Shown piece after piece: positions 21,606-33,176 of a DNA stretch of 64,000 nucleotides. Within the stretch, counting starts at the first letter, position 1, and each line of letters opens with the position of its first letter. The stretch covers positions 496,001 through 560,000 of the forward strand of contig LUGG01000025.1 of the NCBI GenBank assembly GCA_001683735.1, given 5' to 3'. The position numbers and the translations under genes are program-made. The notes under the pieces are model-generated. The model was not told the DNA's origin. It searched no databases and saw only the letters and a program-made list of their open reading frames with translations. The DNA is from Grifola frondosa (lineage: Eukaryota; Basidiomycota; Agaricomycetes; Polyporales; Grifolaceae).

Positions 21606-24150
21606 TTATTGGGCAGCGGGGAAGTGGACAGTCTTGGTTGGTGACTGCACCTCGGAAGGAAGCGACTCCGTACTGCCCTTACCATCATCCCTATCCCCAA
21701 AAGGCAGGGACTCGCCGAGCTCATCATTTGAGGGAAATCGAACAGTCTTTGTAAGAGTCGGCGGATAGGCTTCGCCTTCTTTTGGCTCTATGGGTCTACC
21801 ATCCGAAACGGCATTGTCGTTTCCAGACGGACATGTTTTAGTATCAGAAGATCCATCCTGCTAACAGTGCATTGTCAGCATGTCGCACATCACGATGATC
21901 ATGAACTTACATCAGTATTCAGATACGGTTCTACTCGCGGAGGCTGTCTCGGAGACTCGCCGTCCTCTGGCAGATCTTCGATCATTGAAGCCGCGCCAAG
22001 TTCAGGAGTCTGATGGATGTCGGTCTGGGAGATAACTTGTGCGTCCGTCAAACTAGAATGATCGACCTTGCGCATATCTTCATGGTCTTGCCCCTGTTCA
22101 ATATCACCGTCGCCGGAGTGGGAAGGACTGGCCGGCCGCGTGGTTGCGGGCGTCCGCCGCGCCCAAAGGAGCCAATCCGGAGCGGTGGTATTGCGAGAGG
22201 TCCACGTGCGAGACATGGAAATGGTGCGGGTCCTCATATTCTTCCCAAAGGAAAAGAATGGGATCGATAGGCCATCTGCATATATGTGCAAAGGTTGAAG
22301 AATAACAACTATATGACGACAAGACGTGATCTCACGAATGATGATGGACCCCAACACCACGAACGAAACGATAGTCTGCAATGTGGCTGCGAGTAGCTCA
22401 GCTTGGCCCTCAGGAGGAGAATGAGGTGTTGGAAGTTTGGTCACAGCAAGTGTTGATATGAAGATAGCACCGACACCCATCTGTCATGAGTGTCAAATTT
22501 GAAGCATTCACGGTAAACGAGAATCACTTACAGGTCCTAGAAGGTAAAATAATTAGATCATCATTGACGCGTATTGCGACAATCGAAGTCTTACCGAAAT
22601 GTCCAGAGAACAATGCTTCACGCCAAGAGGATATCTCAGGCACCCATTTGTAGAGCAAAAGCAAAGGCGGAATCCGTCGCAAGACCAAAATGGCAATGAA
22701 CAGGACTACCAGCCGCCAAGGTTTGACACCTAAGTCTGGGGAATTGAACGCACTGAATGGCAGCCAAGCTCCGATGTAGACGAAGCCAGCACAGTTGAGA
22801 ACGAGATCAACAACAGAAGAGAAGACTTCGCCCTCAGTCTGAGTGTTGAAGTGTCCATCCCAGCTGATGGCGGAGCCTGCTGGAAAGTGAGTAAACAGAC
22901 ACATGTAAAAATAGAATCAATAACAAACCAGCAGCAAAGGCGGCCAAAAGATCATCGCTACCGATCGTGCTGGTGATCCCGATGGTGAAGATGGCCAATG
23001 CAAGGTATTGGGCTACATATGATTCGCGATCTATGAATCCTTTACGATGCGAATACTTCATCAAGTAGCAGAACCCAAGCCCTTTGGTGGGTGCGTGAGA
23101 GTGCACTTCATAATGAGTGGTCCATGCACTATAGGCTCACCTAAGAGCGTTCCGATCACGATGCCAAGAATGACTTGGTCTGAACGTGGAGGATGAGAAA
23201 GACATATTACAAAAGGACAGAAAACTTACATAACCAGCCTACTAGGAACCATTTCCCAATTGCGACGCGGCGGGAAGTTTCAACTGTCAGATATAGCGAG
23301 ATGCTGAGGAACGGATAAGCGAGACCATCGTTGGCAGCAGATTCGGCGGACAGGATGCGACGCAAGTTGGTCGGCACATGTTTCACAGCAAACTTGCCGC
23401 CTAGATATCAGAAGATTCAGCTGACATTTCACATAATTAGTTGCGAGGCGTACCAACGATTGCCGCGCAGATGATTGGGTCGGTTGGGGTAAGACAAGCA
23501 GCTATGACGAGTGCGGATATGTAATTATGTTGGGGGAAAAGACCAAAAATTACGGCTTTGACAAGCATCAGCTGTTGTAGTATAGAAGTTACACGTAGGC
23601 TACAGACCTGCAACTACAACCCATCCAAAAGCCATCGTGGGCACAACCATTATTAAGAGACTTTTCGCATGGTCAGCCAAGTATGATTGCGGAAGCTCTA
23701 CACCAATAGCAAATAGACCCGTTGCAAGAACGACGCGTGTAACTTCAAGGGTAACCTTATTCGACCCAGACCCCCAAGCCCGTGGGTCGAATATGTTAGC
23801 GCAGTAGGGGCCAAAGATCACCCCGCAAAGAGTTCCAAGAACGACTTCGTTGATGTACAACTATGAAACAGTAGAATTCATTGGTTTCAAGCACATAGCG
23901 ATAGCACGATCAACCCACCTTTTCCTTGACAAGCAGCGACACCATGCTGAACTGTGTATGAGGCGTTTCAGCATTTGAATTACACAAAGGTTGAGCAAGA
24001 TTTAACGTCATGCACAATGCAGTAATACATACCAAGACCACGAAGCCTCCCAAGACGATATAAGCTAGGCCTGGGTCCGTAATCTACAGGACGAGTTTGT
24101 GAGAGAATATGGGTATCAAATGGCGCACGGACTTCTAGCAGCTCTATTTC
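21606..24150 (-). CDS. NHA-type Na+/H+ antiporter
   Basis: Joined from about ten exons, this is a plasma-membrane cation/proton antiporter of the fungal NHA1/SOD2 group. It has many membrane segments. Key stretches: YIVLGGFVVL-FSMVSLLV, LYINEVVLGTLCGVIFGPYC, VLATGLFAIGVELP, CLTPTDPIICAAIVGGKFAV, LRRILSAESAANDGLAYPFL (with the ND pair used in transport), and ITSTIGSDDLLAAFAAGSAI. It goes on with PWRLVVLFIAILVLRRIPP and GHFGPMGVGAIF. A hydrophilic C-terminal tail (TRTISMSRTWTSRNTT onward, ending FPAAQ) is typical of the family. A 5-nt microexon (22532-22536) encodes the GP of GHFGPMG. The 5' end is unresolved: the exon ending NEIELLE (from about 24133 upward) has no in-frame ATG near it, so the true first exon or start is uncertain. 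Confidence 0.88.
22532..22536 (-). other. 5-nt microexon in the Na+/H+ antiporter gene
   Basis: On the minus strand five bases (GACCT) sit between ...TTCTAG and GTAAGT. The bases complete GGA and give CCT, joining SGHFG to PMGVGAIF in the conserved segment. Both flanking introns have normal lengths and borders. Skipping the five bases would break the frame. Confidence 0.75.
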
Positions 24151-24492
24151 ATTGCAAAAGTTTCTGTCGTCAGATAGTCCTAGTCGATAATTGTGCAGGA
24201 AACGTCGTGTCTGGTCGTGATCGCGATAGAGGCTCTGAGTCAAGTCCAAACCACTGGCTTCAAGCGTCAACAAGATAAAGCACTTCTCCAGTGCACGTGA
24301 TCCAGGACCTCATTCGGAAATTGGTCGAATTGAACAGATGCATTGTTTGGGTCAAAATGTATGCATTGAAGTATCACCACCGGGAATATCAATAAACTAC
24401 AATATAATGACACATACGCCGCAACAGAAGGATACACATTCCTGTGGAGTTCGTATACGAATCGTGTCGAAGTTTGCAGCCATGAATCATGT

Positions 24493-26009
24493 TTAGATCT
24501 TGCACACCGCTAAGTGCGGAGAGAGCGCCCCTATGGAATGAATGAACATTAATGTACTGCAAATTGACTCTGGAGCAATATCGTATTACCCGTCACAAAC
24601 AGCAATCCCCGTCGTGGATCGTAGACTACAGAAGTTGAACTCTGTACAATCGAACCGTCATCCTCAAAAATCTAGGGAACAAAAGATCATAGTTGAAGAC
24701 GTCGAAGTAGATCAATAGGTAGCTGACATACCCTGTCCACCTTGTACTTTTCTCCGAAATATGCATCTTTACCCGTGTTAAGGGTAACACGAAAAGCGGC
24801 AGACGGCGTGGATGTAGCCATAGTGGTTGCACGTTCAACAAACTTGAGCGCCTTCGGGAATGCTGGGAGGAAGATCATCGTCGTAAGATCAATTCACAGA
24901 ATGTGTAGTTGCTTACCGGCAACCCATAGTGCACCGTTACTGTCAATACTCAGATTATCAACCATCATGCCTGCCATGTGTCAGGCGAATGAGCTTTCAT
25001 CAGCTGATGGACATTTACCGATGGTTATCACGTCGCCAACAATGAGAGTGTTATCAGTTTGCTTCTCAAATACGCGCACAAGGCCCTTCCCAGTGTCCGC
25101 GACATAGATTGTGTCGTTTGTTTTACTTTTGACTATGCCATTGGCGCTAGACAGGCTGCCCGCCGCGATCTTGCAACCCTGCTCGACGTGGCAATATCCA
25201 ACGGATGTTGACGGATAGTTAAAAAACGTTTCAAGCTTGCGGGTCTGCACGTAAAGCTATGATCAGCAATGCGTTAAAGAGCGGTGATATGGGAATACAG
25301 ACAAAATCCGTCTTAGAACCGTGATCATTCGTAAACCAGAAAAACTTCCCATCCGCAGAACCGGAGATATCGTTAGGAGTGAGAATTACTGGGTCTTCCA
25401 CTGTCACGATATGTTTCATTATCGACGTGCCGTCCGCTATTTTGAAAATTTCAATGGCGGAATCGGCGCCCACTTTTTCCGCGGTTCCTTTGAGCGGCGG
25501 ACGGTGATTCACCAGATAGATGAACAACTCGGATGGATTCGCCAAGGAGCGTACGATGTCCATCCCATGCAATGAGAGGCCCCTATTGGGCGTGTATTCC
25601 GCGACCTGCAGGCGTGTCACCTTCGAAGTGTTGGGGTCATATATTGCGACAAAATCGTCAAGAGCCCTTCCACTCGCGTTCAAATGCTGAAGGTTAGGGA
25701 ACCAGTGCATCCGGTGTGCAAATTTCGAGCACGCTGCGTAAAGCAGCCCGGTCTCCTCATCCAGGACCGCTTCTGATGAGGAGCAAGAAATTTAGCTGCT
25801 AAGTATGAGACACAAACGATAACCTTGGCTTGCTTACTTTCACACCCTTCGAGCTCAGGTATGCCTTTACAGTTCTGGTTGTTCAAAGGCTGGATATCTC
25901 GAAAAATACCCAGAACGTCCACCAGGGGCTTCAGAACGGTTTGGTAGACACCGGCGAGGACGGCGACGAGGAGGACGCCTCCAGTGAACAGCGGACCAAT
26001 TCCAACCAT
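24493..26009 (-). CDS. Arylesterase/serum paraoxonase-like protein
   Basis: Seven exons total 1185 nt, 394 residues, in frame. The N-terminus has one hydrophobic anchor (VGIGPLFTGGVLLVAVLAGV). The rest shows the six-bladed propeller pattern of arylesterases and related lactonases: PELEGCEKAVLDEETGLLY, DDFVAIYDP, LHGMDIV, FIYLVNHRPP, VILTPNDISGSADGKFFWF, NGIVKSKTNDTIYVADTG, MMVDNLSIDSNGALWVAG, VVYDPRRGLLFVTG, and the end SPHLAVCKI. The NDI and DNL segments hold residues that bind calcium in paraoxonases. Likely substrates are lactones or aryl esters; the true substrate is unknown. The anchor suggests ER or secretory-pathway membrane. The 3' splice for the last exon gives the expected VCKI ending. 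Confidence 0.88.
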
Positions 26010-26277
26010 GACGATCAAGAACACGTAAAGCTGGGGAATTCTGCACAAACATCCCGCCGACATATATACTACTTTACCGGGAAGCGGACAGCTGCCAAGG
26101 GGAGGGGCCTGATCGAACCCTATGATTGCACGAATGATCACATGCACACATTGAACGGATGTGGACCTGACTATAACAAGCATGCGCAAAGCATATATCA
26201 TGTCGAGCATGGTGGAAATAACATCCCTGGTTTTGACACAAAGCAGTACAAAGCGAACATCCCAACCCTCCCGCAAC

Positions 26278-26924
26278 CTAATACGCCTTCTTGCCTGCCG
26301 CAAGCTGTAGATGCGCACTGTGCTCGTCGTAGGGGAACTTCGAGACTGGAATCTCGCGCCAAAGATCGGGTGTAAGGAACGAGTATGTTTTGTGATCTGG
26401 GCGAAACCGGGTAATTCAGAGAGGGTGGCCCGGAGAGAGGGCACATGAGACCTACAGCAGCAAATGTCGCCTTCAAGAAGTTGCCCATCGTTGCGGTCGA
26501 ACCCTTCGACTGCGTGTAGCAATCCTCCACACCAGCGAGTTGCAGCAGTCGCTTGGACGCGGGTGCAGCAACGAGACCAGTACCTCTCGGTGCAGGGATC
26601 AGTCGGCACATGACGGAACCGACCTTCCCGCTGACCTTCGAGGGCACAGTGTGAGGTTCACCGAGCGCGGCACCCCAGTACCCTCTCCGGACGGGAATAA
26701 CAGACAATTTCGCGAGAACAATGGCGCCACGGATGGCAGTCGCGACTTCCTTTGCACACTTGACACCGAGTCCAACGTGGCCATCAAAGTCACCAATTGC
26801 GACGAACGCCTTGAAGCGCGTGCGCTGACCGGCACGAGTCTGCTTCTGGACGGGCATAATCTTCATGACCTCGTCCTTAAGCTTCGGGAGGAAGAAGTCG
26901 ACAATCTGGAACTCCTTCACAGGA

Positions 26925-26971
<47 letters not shown>

Positions 26972-27169
26972 TACAAGACGGCCGAGCTTGGTGACGGGAA
27001 CCCTGCATCGTCACTCATTGTTGACCAAGGCGTCAAATGTTAGAAATTAGAGCAATACTCACCACTCCTTCTCCTCATCTTTGCGGCCACCACGGCGGGG
27101 ACCCCGACGGCCCCGTCCTCTGTCACGTCCACGTCCGAAACCGCCGCGTCCTCTGGGTGCATCAGCCAT
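26278..27169 (-). CDS. RPS2: 40S ribosomal protein uS5 (S2)
   Basis: The N-terminus is Arg/Gly-rich ([20 protein letters not shown]), followed by [96 protein letters not shown], and after the last intron [20 protein letters not shown] to AAGKKAY. This is the universal small-subunit protein uS5. Intron 1 is 27003-27062. The last junction is odd. The natural donor after FAA (GTAGGT) leaves the final exon one base short in a run of A (four instead of five); a weaker donor four bases on (GTCTCA) keeps frame but adds an extra residue. Since this gene is essential, a one-base sequencing error is likely. Confidence 0.95.
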
Positions 27170-28329
27170 TGTAGTTTTGTCGGGGTCTACCACAGACGCG
27201 AAAGATTGTAAGCTTGTCAAATTTCAAGCCAAGAGCAAGCAGATCGAGAGCCGAAGTCCATCCAAGTGCAAAACCTTCCATCCAGCAAGAACGACATGGC
27301 CAATTAGCACAGAATTTAAACCCGTGGTGTAAAACATGATCTTTCATAGATTTTGCTAGTCAGAATAGCATAGAGACACTCACGTCTTGATATATGTCGG
27401 TGTCGGGCGCGCCTCTCGATGAGGACGATAATTCTTACACTCCTATCCCGATTCGGATGCCAACCGGCCCTCAAGCAAGGACCCCGCGTAGTCCTTTGTA
27501 TGTACCAGGACCCCGAAACATCAATAGCCATTTACGATGCTCTGTGTACTTGGTGAGATCAGTGTAGACCATCTTGCTTGCTTTGACAACTGGTCTTCTT
27601 TGAAGCTGATCTGCGTGATTGTCGAGTTATAATTCTTCAGGCCTTTCTCTGAGGAGTAGACGATCGTCGCAGCGTTTTAATCGCTCTCGTTCCGAACATC
27701 CAATCGTCTCAACCGGGTTCAACGTTGTCGGCTTCGCATCTCAAACTCTCTGGTTGATCATCGATTAGGATTGGACGTTAACTGAACGTTGAAGTCTCCA
27801 CTTAAGGTAAGTAAAATCGCGAAGGTGGAGTGGGGAAGGTGGAGTCGGGCAGCTGCGTCAACCCCGAATGCAACGGGCTAGACTGACTGCCTGTCAAGGC
27901 ATCTGTCGAAATATTTCGCCACAAAAGATATAAATGTCCTGCTGCAACCGATACGAAGGTCTTCCTTCCATCTTATCCGCCCTTTTTTCGGAAAGATTTG
28001 TCGATGCTTACAAGCGTGGTACTCCAAAATTACAGACTGCAGCTTCACCTTCTTGTTCTCGTGCTCGGGCACAACAACAGTATGGAGCAAGTTAACTCCA
28101 TATATGGTGAAGCTCGCGTCCCTAATGCTGCCGCCCGTCTCGGCCCTTCCCCCGCGGCTGCTGTGAGCTCCGTAGAGCCAAGTGTACCATTGCAAAGGCT
28201 TAAGGTAAATGGCTGGTCATTATCTAACGTATATTGTAAACTAATGTAGCCGGCTTGTTTTCAGATGCATATGAATACCCTAGTCTAGATACCGCAACTT
28301 CTGATACCGTAGTATCATCGCAGTCGTTG
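27170..28329. other. Divergent intergenic region with a possible 5' exon
   Basis: This region holds the promoter of uS5 and the upstream part of the Ser-rich gene. A possible coding exon at 28081-28203 (MEQVNSIYGEARVPN to QRLK, donor GTAAAT) precedes the Ser-rich ORF, but its splice phase does not match the downstream frame. Confidence 0.35.
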
Positions 28330-29058
28330 ATGAGCTATGATTCGTCCTCCTACGCTACTCGATCGAGCACGTGCGATAGCCCCTCTGCTTTCCATGACTC
28401 CCTACCTGCCTTTCAAACCGACAGGTCAGCGTCACCTGGATCTAACAACCTCGCAGTACAAGACGTCGTCAGTCCGACGCGCGCGAGCATCAGCGCGTGG
28501 GCACGTGCTACCATTAGTGGCTCGCCTTGGGAGACAACGTCCTCGAATTTCGTGCATTCTTCTGTTGGCTCGGACGGAAGCCGGGGCGGTTTCGAAGGCA
28601 CCGGCACTCGAAGCCCAGAAGTTTCTGAGGGCAGCTCTGGCAGGAGCATGGTCCATGTACAAAGCTATTCCTCGTCTTCTCATCCTCACGTACCCGACAA
28701 CCATTCTCAATCTTCGTTGGATTCTGTTCCTTTGCTCTCCGTTTCCGAAAGGCCCGAGCAGCGCCGCAGTCACAGGCATCATAGCACCCGTCGTCGACAT
28801 CGTCATACGCGGACGGCCCAGCTACTTGTGGTTCCCCAAGACGGTGCAGTTGCAAACGTGGAGGCATCGCCGTTGCGATGCTTGGAGAATATCGACGTGC
28901 TTGAGGAAATCTCGCATATGATTCGACAATCGCGTCTCCCGCTGATATCTCTGCATTATTCGCCTGGACTAAACCCTAGTGAACTTGCTGGAGGGTACAA
29001 AGGGGATGACGTGCTCGAGGATTCTTATCGCATGATCCGACGGTCAAGACTCATATAG
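28330..29058 (+). CDS. Ser-rich hypothetical protein with two C-terminal repeats
   Basis: The open frame extends upstream to 28255, with the first ATG in frame at 28330 (MSYDSSSYATRSSTC), giving 242 residues. It is Ser/Thr-rich and disordered, has a His/Arg-rich patch (RRSHRHHSTRRRHRHTR), and ends with two similar blocks, DVLEEISHMIRQSRL and DVLEDSYRMIRRSRL. There is no signal peptide or known domain. A 5' exon near 28081 is possible but I could not join it in phase. Function unknown. Confidence 0.5.
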   Translation: MSYDSSSYATRSSTCDSPSAFHDSLPAFQTDRSASPGSNNLAVQDVVSPTRASISAWARATISGSPWETTSSNFVHSSVGSDGSRGGFEGTGTRSPEVSEGSSGRSMVHVQSYSSSSHPHVPDNHSQSSLDSVPLLSVSERPEQRRSHRHHSTRRRHRHTRTAQLLVVPQDGAVANVEASPLRCLENIDVLEEISHMIRQSRLPLISLHYSPGLNPSELAGGYKGDDVLEDSYRMIRRSRLI

Positions 29059-29737
29059 CCAGATGGGATACCAGTGCCGAGCACTAACTCGTTTTGATTC
29101 ACGGAACTGGAAATTTCCCTTCTGGCACACTTGCCGCCTTATGACGTTTATGTTCTCTGGTCGGCAAAATTCCACAGGCACTTCATTGATATCCCCATTC
29201 AAGAACAAGATCATATGTCGTGTAATGCAATCATCCTTTTTGTGGAGGCGTTAACGTTTTCACAAAGCATTCCGCCACCCTCGCTACACATTCAATATAA
29301 TTGGTTTCTCTTCTGTACTGTATGCTGTCATCAACCCGACGGACAAGCACCGCTGAGCATGATTCCTTAAGACTCACGACTTGGTTTTAGAGCATCCTAG
29401 ACAGAGCAAGAAAACGCTTAAGACCGTGATACCATGGTGGAGTGCACACCGGTGGTCCTTTGGCAATTTGCTGATAAATTCTCTCCCAGCAGCCTCATTC
29501 TAAGAAAGCGGGAATTGGTGTAAATTTCAAAAGAGAAGATCGAGATACATGAGTACGTGGACGAAGAATGTGTCGAAGACAGTCGAGCAGTGCAAACGTT
29601 TTTGAACAGAGGTATGTACCTGAATGAACAAAGGCGTGAACGCCGAAGAGGCCACTTTGTTAATCGTCATGACAGATACTATGTCTTGTACGATCTTGTA
29701 TGAATGCCAGAGCTCTAGCAGTGCCTACCACCACAAT
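29059..29737. other. Intergenic region
   Basis: No gene is visible between the Ser-rich gene and the second copy of the alcohol oxidase duplication. Confidence 0.4.
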
Positions 29738-29985
29738 TCTCTTGGACAGATTCTTGACACTTCACCAAGGTCTCCAATATTCTCAGTATAGGCGAAATCA
29801 TTGAAGGAGAAAGTTCGAAGAGGTCACGATTTGAGATTGGTACCAGCCTTTACATTAATCGGCTGCAGCCGACCCATCAACACATTGTACAGGGAACAAT
29901 TCCATGTGGAGCAATCGAATAGTCAAAACAATCGCGCCCACTTCCGATTTATATAGTCGATCTCTCGAGATGGACATTAAAAAAG

Positions 29986-29993
29986 TATATAAA
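29986..29993 (+). promoter_or_regulatory. TATA box of alcohol oxidase copy 2
   Basis: TATATAAA lies 39 bases before the start codon, matching copy 1. Confidence 0.6.
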
Positions 29994-30031
29994 CACCCTG
30001 CTGAATTGACCTCGACGAACAGCTCGCAACC

Positions 30032-32620
30032 ATGACCCACCAGCTCGACTCTGAATTCGACATCAGGTGAGCACAATCTATTCCAGCTGATCGCTTGTAC
30101 CTACACTCACCACTTCCTACTTACCAGGGGGCACAACGGCCGGCGTAATCGCTGGGAGGCTGGCCGCTGCAGACCCATCGCTGAATATCCTGATATTGGA
30201 AACCGGACCTGGCACCCAAGACGACTTGGCCCATACTCAGCCTGGACGATTCTTGACCCACTTGCGCCCCGATAGCACCACAGTGAGGTTCATTGATGCG
30301 AATCCCAGCGAACATCTCAACGGCCGCTCGCTCAATGTCCAATGTGGGCAATGTGTCGGCGGAGGCTCCAGTGTCAATTTTGAGTTTGGTTGGTCCGAAG
30401 CAATAATACGTGCAGCTGAGATAGTATCCGATCTAGTCATGATGTACACGCGGGCCTCGGCGTCAGACTACAATGATTGGGAGAAGGTACACGATAATCC
30501 AGGTTGGGGATTTGAGGAATTACTTCCTTTGAGCAAGAAGGTCAGCTGTGCGGTTCAATCTTTACGTAGACGGCTTGACTCAAGCTGTAACCGTAGGCGG
30601 AGACATACCAAATTGCCGCCGATCGTCCCACGCATGGTTATTCTGGCCCTTTGAAAGTGTCGTATGGAGGGGCCTCCACGAACATTGGGAAGGAGTTTCC
30701 AATCACAGCGTCTCGATATGATGAAACGCGCACGCTCGTAGACGACGCCAATACGATGACCGAAGTCAATGGTTATGTGGTTAGTCGTACAAACCTACCT
30801 TCATTGATATTGAATCTCACGGTTTATGATGCCCAGCGGTGGCCCAAGTGAGACAGTTCATTACGACGTCATTGAATATTGCTCTAATCCTTCCGCAGGT
30901 GGATTGACGAGAGGTCGGGCAAGAGATCTGACGTACCACACCATTTCATTTACAACCAACAAGCGTCGAACAAGAATCTCCAACTGCTGGCCGGCTGCTC
31001 AGTCAGGCGCATTGTCTTCGAGTGAGTAACTCCTCAGATCAAATGAATGCTACAGAAGACTTGATGTGGCATGCACAGAAACAATCGCGCTGTTGGTGTG
31101 GAGTATTTGCATAACACTCGTGTCAGGCCCGGAGCGGATAACGTGCCTCACATTGCTCGTTCGAAGCGACTAGTCGTAGTCTCCGCCGGCGCGTGCGGCT
31201 CTCCGGCCATCCTTGAACGCTCTGGAATAGGTGGCAAGGACATCTTGGAGAAGCACGGCATACAGTCGCTTGTAGATCTCCCTGGGGTAGGAGAAAATTA
31301 TTAAGGTCAAATCTGCAATGTATTTCGCGGGTCACTATCTCACCGAGCATTCCATGGCAGACCACACCGTTTTATCCGTCCCGTTTCTCACCAGCAATGA
31401 CTCAGATTCTCTGGACGGTATTGCGGGGAATGATCAAGATGAAATCACGAGTCTGTCATATCTCCGATTTGTCGTCAGCACCTACGCTGACATGTCATTG
31501 CTAGAGTGGACTCCGTTGTGGCTTGAAGAAGGGAAGGGGTTACTGGCTACGAAGTATGTATTTCGTGCCACTGAACGGGTGGACGGGTTGACATAATGTT
31601 CAAGTGGCATGGACGGTGGAGTCAAATTCAGGCGGACCCCAGAGGAGCTCAAAATCATCGGACCCGACTTCGAGAAGAGATGGACGTCGTTCTATTCGAA
31701 TAAACCCGACAAAGCAATATCGTGGTATGGTTGTCTCGCAGCGTAAGCACGTAATACGCCACTGTCTCGATTGGTGCTTGATTCCGTTTATCTGTGCAGA
31801 TTCATCGGGACTGTATACCCAGAAGCGGGGCAGAAGGCTTACTCCATGGCCGCATACTTGACGTATCCAGCGGGGGTAGGGTCCATGCACATTACTTCAG
31901 CCGAGGACGTTAATGCGCCGCCAGATTTCGACACGGGTGTCTTCAGCTGGTATGTCTTGCCCATGTATTTTCACCGTATTCATAACCTACATACTGACAT
32001 ATCTGCGCTTAGTCCGGAAGACGTGGCGGTTATGAAATACTTGTATAAGCGCTGTCGGGAGCTAGGACGTCGTATGACATGCTACCGAAGCGACTATGCA
32101 GCAGGCCATCCAGCATTCCCAGAAGGCAGTGCCGCGGCTCCTCAAAAGCGTGATCGTCCTTTCGACATTGATGAGCCGGACATTGCCTATTCTCCTGAAG
32201 ACGAACAAGCTATCGAGGACTACTTGAAGGCGACCGGTGAGTCTCTTTAGGGATAATACAGGACCGAGAGCTGATAGCCAGTACCATAACAGTGGGTACA
32301 GCCTGGCATTCGGTCAGTGTGGTCCTATTCTATTGTGGCTTGGGGTGCTGATGATTGGTTGTGTCAGCTCGGGACATGTGCGATGAAGCCGCGGAATAAG
32401 GGTGGCATCGTCGATGCACGACTGAATGTATACGGCGTGGAGGGCCTCAAGGTGGCCGACCTGTCAATCTGCCCCGAGAATGTCGGCGCGGTGAGTGTCG
32501 TGTCGTTGCTCCAAACAAAATGAATTAACACGTATATAGAATACATACTCTACAGCTGTGACGATTGGCGAGAAAGCAGCGCTAATCATCGCCGAGGAAC
32601 TGGGCATCGATGGAGTGTAG
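30032..32620 (+). pseudogene. GMC alcohol oxidase (methanol oxidase type), copy 2, disrupted
   Basis: This is a paralog of the gene at 1309 with the same exon plan and motifs (GGGSSVNF, MMYTRASASDYNDWE, YGASTN-like region, [24 protein letters not shown] with intact NTYSTAVTIGEK). It carries its own lesions. An 11-bp deletion at about 30067 removes FAG of the FAD-binding motif and shifts frame at the first exon end. A C-to-T change makes TAA at 31302-31304 inside GENYQ. Where copy 1 is broken (near 2010 and 3830), copy 2 is intact. It is therefore a pseudogene by different mutations from copy 1; the 11-bp deletion is unlikely to be a read error. Confidence 0.88.
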
Positions 32621-32675
32621 TGCCCGGAATAAATCCACAATACTGTGAATGAGAACTGCATGCTGGAGTGATATC

Positions 32676-33176
32676 AGAGATCCGTTTGTTAGCGATAGAA
32701 CGTCTCCTCCCAACGCATCGTGTTATGGGCGTGTTGTTCGATAGTTTCCAGACTAATGACAAGTGTCGCGCAATCACCACTATGATGCCATCCTTCCGAG
32801 TACAGAGTTGAAGCCCACCCTTCGGCCGAGTGATGAGAAATCACCTTCCACATAAATAGAATAGAAGACCATTTTCATTTGCTCTGGAACATGCGTTGAG
32901 AGTGTGCAGATATAGTTTTCCATGTTTCAAACTTTCCACAAAACGACTGCATATCCTGGTGGCACGGGGTCACCGGTCTTGTGGCAATACCTAAATACAG
33001 CCTGTCCACGTGCCATGGTGTCCGGGGTCCTGAACACATTCGGCCTTAAGACTGGGCCCCCCTGAGCTGACCACGATCTCCCAAGCATCTCCGTCGCTGC
33101 CACCGCCGATCTCTCTCTCTCAACAACTTCCAACTGTCTAACTTCAGAAACCTATCCTCGAACAAGTTGGCACCCC
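32676..33176. other. Intergenic region, antizyme promoter
   Basis: Unique sequence between the duplication edge and the antizyme start codon; no gene or clear TATA box is seen. Confidence 0.4.

Larger units (their letters stand above)
29738..32675 (+). repeat. Dispersed direct duplication, copy 2 (mate at 1027-3958)
   Basis: This is the same block as at 1027-3958, with promoter TATA box, all exons and introns, and about 55 bases of 3' flank conserved. Beyond about 32675 the two loci share nothing. Confidence 0.9.

Noticed and set aside
28081..28203. Exon MEQVNSIYG... as first exon of the Ser-rich gene
   Set aside because: The donor phase does not fit the downstream acceptor in the Ser-rich frame.
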